Source of the DNA: Dyadobacter luteus
GTDB lineage: Bacteria; Bacteroidota; Bacteroidia; Cytophagales; Spirosomataceae
Length of the DNA stretch: 32,442 nt
NCBI RefSeq assembly: GCF_003383615.1
Contig: NZ_QNUL01000044.1
Location: 1 to 32,442 of the forward strand
Direction: 5' to 3'
Shown piece by piece: positions 1 to 8,765 of this stretch (the stretch's first letter is position 1; every line of letters begins with the position of its first letter). The position numbers were made by a program, and so were the translations under genes. The notes below the pieces were generated by a model. That model made no database searches, had not been told where the DNA came from, and saw nothing but the letters and a program-made list of their open reading frames with translations.

Positions 1-77
1 CCATCAGCTAACGATAAGTACTGCAACTCTCGTTCGGGACTTGCACCCTATAGATATAGAACATGCCTGACACACAC
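1..77 (-). mobile_element. 5' end of a group II intron (partial, leaves the window)
   Basis: Read on the minus strand, this stretch begins GTGTG (fitting the group II intron 5' consensus GUGYG, at 77 or 75). It then contains the element GGGTGCAAGTCCC (plus-strand positions 36-48), a short self-complementary block I recognise from domain I of bacterial group II introns, followed by a CGTTAGCTGATGG-like run at the window edge. The rest of the ribozyme and any reverse transcriptase would lie to the left, outside the window. The proposed start lies directly behind the T-tract of the katG terminator. Insertion just after intrinsic terminators is a known habit of group IIC introns. The class cannot be decided from 77 bases, and the identification rests on pattern memory rather than alignment. 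Confidence 0.45.
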
Positions 78-113
78 AAAAAAGCAGCCGTCCCAAAAAC
101 CGGAACGGCTGCT
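78..113 (-). terminator. Intrinsic terminator of katG
   Basis: On the minus strand AGCAGCCGTTCC pairs with GGGACGGCTGCT (plus positions 102-113 and 83-94), a 12-bp stem with one G-U pair and a 7-base loop. A run of six T (83-78) follows. It lies 26 bp after the katG stop codon, so it most likely ends the katG transcript. The putative group II intron begins immediately after the T-run. Confidence 0.85.
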
Positions 114-139
114 CAGAGCTAACAGCTGATCGCTAAAAG

Positions 140-2404
140 CTATTTCAAATCAAAGCGGTCGAGGTTCATTACCTTGGTCCACACAGCTACAAAATCTTTT
201 ACGAATTTGTCCTGAGCATCAGCACTGCCATATACTTCTGCAACTGCTCTCAGTTCAGCGTGCGATCCGAATACCAGATCCGCACGGGTTGCAGTCCATT
301 TAGGCTGGCCAGTACTGCGATCTGAACCCAGGTAATTCTGACGATCACCGGAAGTGGATTTCCAAGCCGTACGCATATCGAGCAGATTCACGAAGAAATC
401 GTTGGTCAATTGGCCGGGTCTGGTTGTGAAAACGCCATTTTTCGAGCCGTCGTAATTGATATCCAATACACGCAAGCCTCCCAGAAGTACTGTCAGTTCC
501 GGTGCAGTCAAAGTCAGCAGATGCGCTTTGTCGATCAGAATTTCTTCTGTTGAAACACTTAGTCTGCCTTTGCTGTAACTACGGAAACCGTCGGCCAGCG
601 GCTCCAGATGTCCTACTGATTCCACATCTGTTTGTTCCTGTGTTGCGTCTGTACGACCTGGAGTAAACGGAACGGTTACCGTAAAGCCCGAAGCTTTTTC
701 TATTGCTGCACCACCTGCAAGCACGATTAAATCGGCAATAGATATCTTTTTCCCTGAGGACTGATTGGTATTGAATTCATTTTGAATACCTTCCAATACC
801 TTCAATACTTTTTGTAATTGCTGAGGATTATTTACTTTCCAATCCTTCTGAGGCGACAAACGAATACGTGCACCGTTGGCACCTCCGCGTTTATCGGAGC
901 CACGGAACGTACTTGCAGAGGCCCATGCTGTTGCCACAAGTTCAGAAACACTCAGACCCGACGCCAGTATAGTTTGTTTCAGATCCGATGCGTCATTGCT
1001 GTCTATCAATACGTGGTCTACTGCCGGTAGAGGATCCTGCCAAATCAATACTTCTTCGGGCACATCCGCTCCCAGGTAACGCTCTCTCGGTCCCATATCA
1101 CGGTGTGTCAACTTAAACCAGGCACGCGCGAAGGCATCAGCAAAAGCATCAGGATTTTCAAGGAAATTCCTGGATATCTTTTCATAAACCGGATCAAATC
1201 TCAATGAAAGGTCGGTGGTAAGCATCGTTGGTGCATGCAATTTAGAACTGTCAAAAGCATCGGGAATGATTCCGCCGGCATCCTTCGCTACCCACTGATG
1301 TGCACCCGCCGGACTTTTGGTGAGCTCCCATTCGAAGCCAAACAGGTTTTCGAAAAAGTTATTGCTCCATTGTGTCGGTGTAGTCGTCCATATCACTTCC
1401 AGACCGCTTGTGATGGTATCAGCACCATGACCTGTGCCATATTTATTAGCCCATCCAAGACCTTGCAATTCCAGATCAGCCGCTTCCGGTTCTTTGCCAA
1501 CGTTATCCGATGGTGCAGCACCATGCGTTTTACCGAAGCTATGTCCCCCGGCAATCAGCGCTACGGTTTCCTCATCATTCATCGCCATCCTTCCGAATGT
1601 AACGCGTATATCGTGTGCAGCAGCAACGGGATCAGGGTTTCCGTTCGGACCTTCGGGGTTTACATAAATCAAACCCATGTGAGCCGCACCAAGTGGTTGC
1701 TCCAGACTTTTAGAGTGAATATAGCCATCTGCATCATCATCAGAAACCAACACACCGTTGTCATCAACTCCCTTTGAACCATGCGCATAACGTTTGTCAT
1801 TACCCAGCCATGTGGTCTCCGATCCCCAGTATACGTCCTCATCTGCTTCCCAGGCATCCGCACGTCCACCAGCAAAGCCAAACGTCTTAAAGCCCATGGA
1901 TTCAAGCGCGATATTCCCTGAAAGAATCAGCAAATCAGCCCATGATAAGTTCCGACCATATTTTTGTTTAATTGGCCATAACAGGCGGCGTGCCTTATCC
2001 AAACTTACGTTATCCGGCCAGCTGTTCAACGGAGCAAACCGCTGCTGCCCGGAACCTGCTCCTCCTCTGCCATCTGTTACGCGGTAAGTTCCTGCACTGT
2101 GCCATGCCATACGGATAAACAGCGGACCATAGTGACCGAAATCCGCAGGCCACCAGTCTTGCGAATCCGTCATCAGCGCATGAAGGTCTTGCTTCACTGC
2201 TTCCAGATCCAGACTTTTAAATGCTTCTGCATAGTTGAATTCCTCACCGAACGGATTAGTAAGCGAAGAATGCTGACGGAGAATGTTCACTTTAAGCTGA
2301 TTAGGCCACCAGTCAGGGTTCCGTGTTCCTCCTCCTGCCACATTGTGATTTAAGGTACCGTTGTGAAACGGGCATTTACTGATGTCGTTTGATTCTTTTT
2401 CCAT
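140..2404 (-). CDS. katG: Catalase-peroxidase KatG
   Basis: Bifunctional haem catalase-peroxidase that removes hydrogen peroxide and oxidises small donors, normally cytoplasmic. The 754-residue length is typical for the two-domain family. Visible are the distal haem site R98, W101, H102 (MAWHSAGTYR), the proximal haem ligand H288 in GGHSFGKTHGA, and the residues of the Met-Tyr-Trp adduct that gives catalase activity: W101, Y247 (LIYVNPEGPNG) and M273 (RMAMND). The second, haem-free domain fills roughly residues 430-754. I chose the ATG at 2404 because the longer frame opens only with TTG at 2434, and the protein from 2404 starts with a family-like stretch ending in CPFH. The gene stands alone, with a strong terminator behind it. 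No OxyR or Fur family gene is adjacent. Confidence 0.97.
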   Translation of the reverse strand: MEKESNDISKCPFHNGTLNHNVAGGGTRNPDWWPNQLKVNILRQHSSLTNPFGEEFNYAEAFKSLDLEAVKQDLHALMTDSQDWWPADFGHYGPLFIRMAWHSAGTYRVTDGRGGAGSGQQRFAPLNSWPDNVSLDKARRLLWPIKQKYGRNLSWADLLILSGNIALESMGFKTFGFAGGRADAWEADEDVYWGSETTWLGNDKRYAHGSKGVDDNGVLVSDDDADGYIHSKSLEQPLGAAHMGLIYVNPEGPNGNPDPVAAAHDIRVTFGRMAMNDEETVALIAGGHSFGKTHGAAPSDNVGKEPEAADLELQGLGWANKYGTGHGADTITSGLEVIWTTTPTQWSNNFFENLFGFEWELTKSPAGAHQWVAKDAGGIIPDAFDSSKLHAPTMLTTDLSLRFDPVYEKISRNFLENPDAFADAFARAWFKLTHRDMGPRERYLGADVPEEVLIWQDPLPAVDHVLIDSNDASDLKQTILASGLSVSELVATAWASASTFRGSDKRGGANGARIRLSPQKDWKVNNPQQLQKVLKVLEGIQNEFNTNQSSGKKISIADLIVLAGGAAIEKASGFTVTVPFTPGRTDATQEQTDVESVGHLEPLADGFRSYSKGRLSVSTEEILIDKAHLLTLTAPELTVLLGGLRVLDINYDGSKNGVFTTRPGQLTNDFFVNLLDMRTAWKSTSGDRQNYLGSDRSTGQPKWTATRADLVFGSHAELRAVAEVYGSADAQDKFVKDFVAVWTKVMNLDRFDLK

Positions 2405-2611
2405 TTTTACGAGTTCATGTTTAAAATCTGTCAATCGCCTTCCGGATTATCAGGCAGTGCAATAAAATTATACCATGCGCTTAAATAATCATAATTGATT
2501 TATTTTATGAAATGATAGTTAAAATCTATTTCAACTGACCAGTAGAGACCTTAGACATCACATCTCAATCGCTCTGAACAGACAATATATGTATACCCTT
2601 AAAATCAAATA

Positions 2612-3019
2612 TCAGAATAAGGTGGAGGTATAACTGTAGTTACGGTGCATGTCAATGACAAGTTGCCCGTCAGTTAATGTACCACCGCCGTTTACCCCAT
2701 CCTTGTGCATGGAGTCCTGTCCCAAAATTGCCAGATTCGAATCGGTAATTACATCAAAGCTATCGAGCTCCTTTAAAATGTAGCCGGATTCGGTAGCCAC
2801 GATGGCGATTTCTTTATTCTCCACAACCTCTTGCTCCTGGTTGAGTGAAGGAAGCGTTCCGAAATACTCAGTAATCACAAGCGTACCTTTATAAATTCCG
2901 CTAAAATCATTTACAGGATCTACAGTCGGTTTATCTTTGTCTTTGCAACTAAAAAGTACGATAGCAAATAATACAAAGCTCACGATCCCCAACTTTTTGT
3001 AAAAGCTCGTAAATTTCAT
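2612..3019 (-). CDS. Small lipoprotein of unknown function
   Basis: A 135-residue predicted lipoprotein. Residues 1-24 form a signal peptide with a lipobox (LFSC), followed by a Lys/Asp-rich linker and a stretch SGIYKGTL at about 40-47. That pattern recalls small lipocalin-like or beta-rich Bacteroidota lipoproteins, but I do not recognise a named family. The end contains GGGTLTDGQLVIDM, typical of a short beta-sheet domain. It probably sits in the outer membrane or on its periplasmic face. The gene is isolated: 207 bp separate it from the katG start and 147 bp from the divergent gene at 3167. No function is claimed. Confidence 0.7.
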   Translation of the reverse strand: MKFTSFYKKLGIVSFVLFAIVLFSCKDKDKPTVDPVNDFSGIYKGTLVITEYFGTLPSLNQEQEVVENKEIAIVATESGYILKELDSFDVITDSNLAILGQDSMHKDGVNGGGTLTDGQLVIDMHRNYSYTSTLF

Positions 3020-3166
3020 GTGTGTAGGATTTTCGTTTAAAATTGTTGGTTTTTAGAGGTAACCATTCATATCACAACCAAAAGCTATTTACGAGGTTGA
3101 TATACCCCCGAACGGATCAACTTTATACAATCTACTTTCTTCTTTCCCACGTTCAAAACTATAACG

Positions 3167-3610
3167 ATGCAACAATCTTTTCCCGACGCAGCCCGACTAC
3201 AACCGTCTTCTGACGCTCTTAATATCATTCTGAAGAATACCCACTTCGGCGACCACATTTTGAAAGATGCCAAAAAAGTAAAGCTACGTATTGACTTCCG
3301 GTACCCGATAGCGACAGCCGTAATCAGATTTGGTGAAGCCTATTATGATTTTATTCTGCCGCTCCGGTTGTCATACACCAATACTGCAATAACCGATTGG
3401 TTAAATCAGACTTCCCCTTCGATCAAGTTGGTACTTGCCGATCCTGTGATAACGGATCAACTTTCAATCTTACCCTTCACACTTGATGAAAACGAACGCG
3501 AAAAATTACGTGTGAACATTAAAGAGCAAGCTGACCTTTCGCCGCTGAGGTTGGGTGAAATAGAAAACCAGATATACGCTGATGTGAACTCCTTCTTTAG
3601 AGATCATTAA
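3167..3610 (+). CDS. Hypothetical protein, 147 residues
   Basis: One of two plus-strand genes in the window. The frame opens with ATG and closes with TAA. The composition is protein-like: mixed hydrophobic and charged, with a central beta-type run (KLRIDFRYPIATAVIRFGEA) and a Glu/Lys-rich helical tail. There is no signal peptide, membrane helix or cysteine motif, so the product is probably cytoplasmic. It is divergent from the small lipoprotein gene and converges on the DUF4374-like gene with an 87-bp gap. I recognise no family and see no conserved catalytic motif. It looks like a genuine but lineage-restricted gene because no better frame competes with it. Confidence 0.6.
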   Translation: MQQSFPDAARLQPSSDALNIILKNTHFGDHILKDAKKVKLRIDFRYPIATAVIRFGEAYYDFILPLRLSYTNTAITDWLNQTSPSIKLVLADPVITDQLSILPFTLDENEREKLRVNIKEQADLSPLRLGEIENQIYADVNSFFRDH

Positions 3611-3697
3611 GCATTCATGCTGAAGTGGCAGATGAAGTTGGTATGACAAAAGTGCAAAGAATACAGAAGAGACTTTCCAGCAATATCGGCTTTGTAT

Positions 3698-4924
3698 CTA
3701 CCTGGACAAATGTGCGATAATGCCATACCCGCGTACATTCTTTCCATCAATCAAAGCACCTTTCCTGAAAGCATCAGGGCCACCTTTGCTATCAATTTCC
3801 AAAATATGAACAGTTTGATCCGCATGACTTTTAAGAAATGTAGTGTATTTACTGTCAGAAATAAATGGCATTTTGGCAATGCGTGCATCGGATTTCGGGA
3901 CGTTATATCTTTGGATTTTTTTAGACTCCAGATCCAGTCTGCCGAAGAAATAATGGTCATTTTCCGAGTCGACCCAACCTTTCATTTTTGTATCGTCAAA
4001 TAATATGGCCATGGCCTTATCCGAACCCAGATAATCCAGCTGCATAATATTGACCGGTTGCTTCAACGCACCAGACAAATCGAACAGGTAATCCTTATCA
4101 AACGACGTCTGATCTTTTTTGATCCTGAGAATCCCGCCGTAAACATCATTGTCTGAAATTGTGCCCATAACTGCACCACGACAGGCGGCAATATAAAGAT
4201 CGCCGTTTGCTGACTTTACAAAACCATTGGTGGAAACAATTCCCAATTCCGCCGATATCAGATCAGTAGAAACCAGCTGAGGATTGATCATCCCCGGATA
4301 ATCGAAAACGACTACATGAGCTCCTTTGGCAAAATTACCCTTGAAGTCATAATAAACAGTTCCCATAATTAATTTACCCGCATGTAGCACAGCACGACCG
4401 ATATTGGACTTCCACGCCATATCGTGACTCTGTTCCATAAAAGGCAGCTGATAAATTCCGCTTGCCGATATTTTCAGATCAGGTATACTGATTGTAAGCC
4501 ATTTAACTTCCGGCTCTCCCCATTTGACGGGATCCATGATCAATATTGTAGTGCTATCCAGAAGATTCTGCGAGTAGGCCTGTTCGGTTACATAACCAGC
4601 CACCGAAATCCCTGCTTTCTCCACCAATGCCCCATCAGGGTCAATTTCATATTGAAAGAACTTCTTTTCCGGCTGACTAAAGAAGTAGATATAATTATCA
4701 GAACGAATCAGACTTTTGGCGTCATATTGCCGTCCCTTATCACTCGCATCAATCCTCTTTCCAAACAGACTATCCGTCGGTATCACACAACTTACGCCGT
4801 CAATACTTAATCCTAAAGAATAATGTCGCGGAGAGCCCGAAGAACCATCCTGATTAGAATCACACCCTAAAAAAAGTAAAAGTCCTAAAATAGACCAGAG
4901 ATGACTGAATCGATGGTAATGCAT
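3698..4924 (-). CDS. DUF4374-like surface lipoprotein (XusB-like siderophore binder)
   Basis: A 408-residue lipoprotein with a signal peptide ending in LFLGC (Cys at about 21) and an acidic, Gly/Ser-rich linker just after the cysteine, as often seen in surface-exported Bacteroidota lipoproteins. The body is rich in repeated beta-type segments such as DNYIYFFSQPEKKFFQYEID and ANGDLYIAACRGAVMG, which suggests a propeller-like fold. The sequence and length fit the DUF4374 family. From memory, XusB of Bacteroides thetaiotaomicron, a surface lipoprotein that captures foreign siderophores, belongs to this family. The gene follows the PepSY gene by 86 bp and the TonB receptor beyond it, the same set of partners as xusABC. 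A role in holding ferric siderophore for the receptor is inferred from this context; the ligand is unknown. Confidence 0.7.
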   Translation of the reverse strand: MHYHRFSHLWSILGLLLFLGCDSNQDGSSGSPRHYSLGLSIDGVSCVIPTDSLFGKRIDASDKGRQYDAKSLIRSDNYIYFFSQPEKKFFQYEIDPDGALVEKAGISVAGYVTEQAYSQNLLDSTTILIMDPVKWGEPEVKWLTISIPDLKISASGIYQLPFMEQSHDMAWKSNIGRAVLHAGKLIMGTVYYDFKGNFAKGAHVVVFDYPGMINPQLVSTDLISAELGIVSTNGFVKSANGDLYIAACRGAVMGTISDNDVYGGILRIKKDQTSFDKDYLFDLSGALKQPVNIMQLDYLGSDKAMAILFDDTKMKGWVDSENDHYFFGRLDLESKKIQRYNVPKSDARIAKMPFISDSKYTTFLKSHADQTVHILEIDSKGGPDAFRKGALIDGKNVRGYGIIAHLSR

Positions 4925-5010
4925 TGAATGTAGTAGAAAACTTATTGTACGGCAAATTAAAGCAACACTTTGCTCACATACAACAAAGAATACAGTACCT
5001 GACCGCAGTT

Positions 5011-6168
5011 TTACACAACTTGCTTGTGTATCATTTTCTTGCGGGGACCTCTTCCCGATTTTTTTCTTCCTAAAAATATGACCAGACCCGTAACAGGCAG
5101 AGAAGCTGCGACCAGACTGGCAAAGAATGCAAGTAATTTTCCGGTAAACCCTCCAATGCTCCCAACGTGGATGTAGTAGTTTATTCTACGGATTTTTTCT
5201 CCGTTTGACTGATCTGAGAAGAGTTGCGTTGCCAGAGCTTTACCGGTATACTGATCATAATAGAAATCATCTGATCGTGCATAGCCTGCTCCAAGTGTAG
5301 TTTCTACTGTAACACGAAGCGCATCGGTGCTACCGTTTGGACGGTAGACTCTTATTGCTCGGGCATAATCGGAACGCTGAGCGATTTTAACAAACAAACT
5401 ATCTGCAACCTTGTAGAAACCCACTTTGTGAGAATTGCTATTTGATGTATCCGATTTTGGAATTTCAAAGGGAGCTGTTTCCGAGCCCGCATTGGCAATG
5501 AACTGAACAGAATTGTTCATCCATTCAAATGACCACACCAACCCTGTGATGGCAATAAAGATGGCAATCCAGGTCATGTAGAAGCCTGGCACATTGTGCA
5601 GATCGTAATTGATCCTTTTGGGCTTTGCATCCCATTTGATAGTGAACCTTTGCCTGTATCCTTTCCTGCTGCCTGGCTTCCATAGGATAATACCTGTGAT
5701 CATCAACACTACAAAAATCAGTGTTGCGTAACTTACCATGTGCTGCCCAACCTCACCCATTCCCAACGAAATATGAATGTGGGTCATCAAAGTAAAAAAG
5801 GCATTTTGATAGTCAAAGTTGCTGACCACGGCACCGGTATAGGGATTCTGTAGGACTGCGTGGTACTTACGTGTAGAGTCCAGCGCCCACAAAGCACTGA
5901 CCCTCTTTTCACCAGGATAGATGGTGTAGTAAGTTCTTGCTATTTTTTTCCCAGCGAGTGCGGAATCGGCTACGGCAAAAATTTGTGATGGTTTTGCCAG
6001 TGGCAGATTCACTTTTTCCACTTTCTGAAAAACACCATAGTCGAGCAGAGTACATATTTCTTCTTCAAAAACAAGTATACATCCCGTAAGACCCACAACC
6101 AGTACAACAGCACCGCTAAGCAGCCCCAACCATAAATGTACTTTACCCGCAAATTTTTTTAAATTCAT
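5011..6168 (-). CDS. PepSY-associated membrane protein (XusC-like ferric-siderophore reductase)
   Basis: A 385-residue inner-membrane protein of the PepSY_TM family. Four membrane segments are visible: about residues 12-34, 140-165 (after THIHISLGMG), 195-220 (FYMTWIAIFIAITGLVW) and 340-365. A long periplasmic part lies between the first and second and another between the third and fourth. Histidines sit at membrane borders (H11, THIH, DLHNVPG, YYIHVG), as in family members proposed to carry haem and reduce ferric siderophores in the periplasm. The C-terminus is strongly basic, fitting a cytoplasmic end. I chose the ATG at 6168 because the longer frame opens with TTG at 6207. It lies 96 bp after the receptor gene and 86 bp before the DUF4374-like gene, probably in the same transcript. 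Confidence 0.85.
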   Translation of the reverse strand: MNLKKFAGKVHLWLGLLSGAVVLVVGLTGCILVFEEEICTLLDYGVFQKVEKVNLPLAKPSQIFAVADSALAGKKIARTYYTIYPGEKRVSALWALDSTRKYHAVLQNPYTGAVVSNFDYQNAFFTLMTHIHISLGMGEVGQHMVSYATLIFVVLMITGIILWKPGSRKGYRQRFTIKWDAKPKRINYDLHNVPGFYMTWIAIFIAITGLVWSFEWMNNSVQFIANAGSETAPFEIPKSDTSNSNSHKVGFYKVADSLFVKIAQRSDYARAIRVYRPNGSTDALRVTVETTLGAGYARSDDFYYDQYTGKALATQLFSDQSNGEKIRRINYYIHVGSIGGFTGKLLAFFASLVAASLPVTGLVIFLGRKKSGRGPRKKMIHKQVV

Positions 6169-6264
6169 AATCTTTCGCCATGTCGTTTTAAAACAATGTC
6201 CTGCCAATAGAGAAATCAGCAGGACATTTCTATGAATTTGTGAATTTCAATTCACCATTTTTGA

Positions 6265-8661
6265 TTAAAGACTGTAACCTACCCGGAACATAAAACTCCG
6301 TGGAGCTCCCACGTAATAGCGTTCTGTAGCTCTTACCGCACCGGTATAGTAGCGTTTATTGGTAATATTATTAAGATTGAAGTTGAAGCTAACCCGATCA
6401 ATTTTGTACGTCAGGGCGGCATCCAGCACAGTATAGGAAGGAGTCGATAAGGCTGGTGCCTGCAGCATAGGCGTCTCTGATGAGAAGTTGGCGCCAAAAC
6501 CAAAACCCAGTCCTTTCAGCGCTCCTTGTTTTACCAATTCATACTTTGCCCAGATATTCCCCTGATGTTTCGGAGCAAGTCCCAAACGCTGCCCCACATT
6601 GGCTTCATTTAAATCTTTTGAGATTTGTGCATCATTATAGTTGTACGCTCCGCTCAACGAAAACGCCCGACTCACCTGTCCGTTAAATTCTAATTCAAAT
6701 CCTTTTGAAGTAACTTCTCCCAGCTGTCTCCAGATACGGTCATTCGCATTGACAACGCCGGGGTTTGTCAGCTGAGTAACATTGGTTTTTTTAATCTGAT
6801 ACACGGCCGCTGTGAGTAATAGATTTTTCCCAAACAACTCCTGTTTTGCGCCAAACTCGAACTGATTACTGTATTCAGGTTTAAGGGTTCCCCCTCCTTC
6901 TACGCTACCGAATACGAGCGATCCTGATGATACAGGCTGAAAACCTGTGATGTACGAACCGTATACATGCGTATTGGAAGGTAAATTATAAGTAACACCG
7001 ATTTTGGGCAACCAAGCGTTCTGGGATACGTCATTTTGTACAGGCGTCTGATAAGCAAGGCGGAAAGTGTAGGATTCAAATCGTAAACCAAGCAGTACTT
7101 TAAGTCTTTCTGTAAAGCTCACCTGATCCTGGAAATAAATTCCATTCGCAAAATCCCGCGTTTTATTCACCCGGTCGTAGGTGTAAGCGCTGAGTGGGTA
7201 AGTCGCACCGTCCAATGCACTACTGCTTTTGGCCGGATCGTACACATTTATACTTCCAATGTTCGTAGTTGTATTGCGATAGGTTCCCCAGTTGAACAAA
7301 GAAGCGTTATAGTCATAACCTACGAGTGCTTTGTGCGCGATTTTCCCTGAGTTAAAGTCGGCCGTCAGATAAGCTGTGATATTATCCGAATCAGTTTTGG
7401 AATCCCATTCTGCATAAGCTACACTGACACTGCTATCACCTGCCGACCAGGCTCTGTCGCCCAGATACACGTTCGCCACATGTCGCTTGTCATCCCAGGT
7501 CAGCAGGTCTTTCAAATAGGAGACATTCAATGTCAACACTTTACCTAACTTTTGACTCGCAGATATATTCAGAGAAGTCGTAGATGTTTTGTTACGATCA
7601 CCCATTTGTAATACCGAAAATCCGATTGGTGTCTGGTCTATGGATTTACCTTTAAACGGAAAAAGGCCGTCGTGCTCCATCGTTGTCAGCCGGGTATGAT
7701 TTAAATCAACGTTAATACGTGTACCGTCCTTTGGTAAAAAAGAAAAAGAGTGAGCCACCGTAAAACCATTATCCTTCATGTTGGTATACCACGTATCGCT
7801 GTTCTGCCCGAATACATTTATCCGATAAAGAATTTTACCGTCTTCCGTTACCTTACCGGTAAAATCAAGATCTCCTCTTACGGTATTGAAGCTACCCACA
7901 CTGAACGAAACAGCCTGCTTTTTATCGGCCAATGGCTTTTTTGTAACCAGATTCACCACACCACCAGGACTCATGTTCCCGAACATGGATGACGACGGTC
8001 CTTTCACGACCTCGTAACTTTCTACAACCGGTGAAATAGCCGGGAAGCGGTAATTTTCATTCAAAGTTCTGAGTCCGTTAATGAGTCGGGTGGTGCTTAC
8101 AAAGCCGCGTATGACAACAGAGCGACCATTGTTGGTAACCCGTACGTTGGTGTTGCGGGCAATATCATCAAATCGCACCGCCTGCCGGTCGCGTATCAGC
8201 GCCTGCGTGATCGTGGATACCGTACTCGGAATTTCCGTTACCGGTATTGCGCTCTTGGTTGCAGCAAAGGAATAGTCAGACTTATAACCGCTGTCGCGAC
8301 GGCCTGTTACCTCTACGGTTTGCAGCTGAACCATATCTGTTTGTAAGGTAATCCTGATTTCAGTCTGCTCACCAGCGCGAATCTCGACTTTTTCATTTAA
8401 GGATGTGTAACCAACCATACTGGCCGAAAGCGTATAATGACCTGGTTCTAAGGATGGAAACAGAAACTGACCCTCTGTGTCGGCAACTGCGCCTGAATTC
8501 CCTTTTTTAAGTACCAAAGTTGCTCCGACAGCCGCAGCTCCGTCGGCGGTCACCACGATTCCCTTTAAGCTGCCGGTTTGTTGAGCAAAGAGCTCTCTTG
8601 CACTTATACATAAGACCAGGAGCGAAATCAGTATTCTGTAAACTGTAATGTTTTTGAGCAT
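6265..8661 (-). CDS. TonB-dependent siderophore-type receptor (XusA-like)
   Basis: A 798-residue outer-membrane receptor. Residues 1-26 are a signal peptide. About 28-110 form a carboxypeptidase D regulatory-like domain (GSLKGIVVTADGAAAVGATL), and about 125-245 the plug, with IPSTVSTITQALI, RSVVIRGF and the glycine-rich GPSSSMFGNMSPGGVVNLVT. The remainder is a 22-strand barrel ending in an aromatic-type C-terminus (FMFRVGYSL). The plug resembles FhuA/FecA-type siderophore receptors rather than SusC. No separate N-terminal signalling (STN) domain is visible, although sigma and anti-sigma genes lie upstream, so how a signal would reach the anti-sigma factor is unclear. Energy would come from TonB-ExbBD, encoded elsewhere. 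The PepSY and DUF4374-like partners follow directly. Confidence 0.9.
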   Translation of the reverse strand: MLKNITVYRILISLLVLCISARELFAQQTGSLKGIVVTADGAAAVGATLVLKKGNSGAVADTEGQFLFPSLEPGHYTLSASMVGYTSLNEKVEIRAGEQTEIRITLQTDMVQLQTVEVTGRRDSGYKSDYSFAATKSAIPVTEIPSTVSTITQALIRDRQAVRFDDIARNTNVRVTNNGRSVVIRGFVSTTRLINGLRTLNENYRFPAISPVVESYEVVKGPSSSMFGNMSPGGVVNLVTKKPLADKKQAVSFSVGSFNTVRGDLDFTGKVTEDGKILYRINVFGQNSDTWYTNMKDNGFTVAHSFSFLPKDGTRINVDLNHTRLTTMEHDGLFPFKGKSIDQTPIGFSVLQMGDRNKTSTTSLNISASQKLGKVLTLNVSYLKDLLTWDDKRHVANVYLGDRAWSAGDSSVSVAYAEWDSKTDSDNITAYLTADFNSGKIAHKALVGYDYNASLFNWGTYRNTTTNIGSINVYDPAKSSSALDGATYPLSAYTYDRVNKTRDFANGIYFQDQVSFTERLKVLLGLRFESYTFRLAYQTPVQNDVSQNAWLPKIGVTYNLPSNTHVYGSYITGFQPVSSGSLVFGSVEGGGTLKPEYSNQFEFGAKQELFGKNLLLTAAVYQIKKTNVTQLTNPGVVNANDRIWRQLGEVTSKGFELEFNGQVSRAFSLSGAYNYNDAQISKDLNEANVGQRLGLAPKHQGNIWAKYELVKQGALKGLGFGFGANFSSETPMLQAPALSTPSYTVLDAALTYKIDRVSFNFNLNNITNKRYYTGAVRATERYYVGAPRSFMFRVGYSL

Positions 8662-8765
8662 TGAAGTATATTATATTTAATTAAACTGAATTGAAATAAT
8701 AAAAAGGGACACGATGAAGCACCGAAGTTTCGATTCTTCACTATTCAGATCGGAGTGTGTAAACG

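Noticed and set aside
1235..1777. Open reading frame of 180 codons on the plus strand inside katG
   Set aside because: It lies antisense to the certain katG gene, its translation has no family-like pattern, and several other shadow frames occur over the same gene.
2405..2611. Promoter of katG
   Set aside because: A TAATTTTA element is present on the minus strand but no TTG lies at the right distance; the match is too weak in AT-rich DNA.
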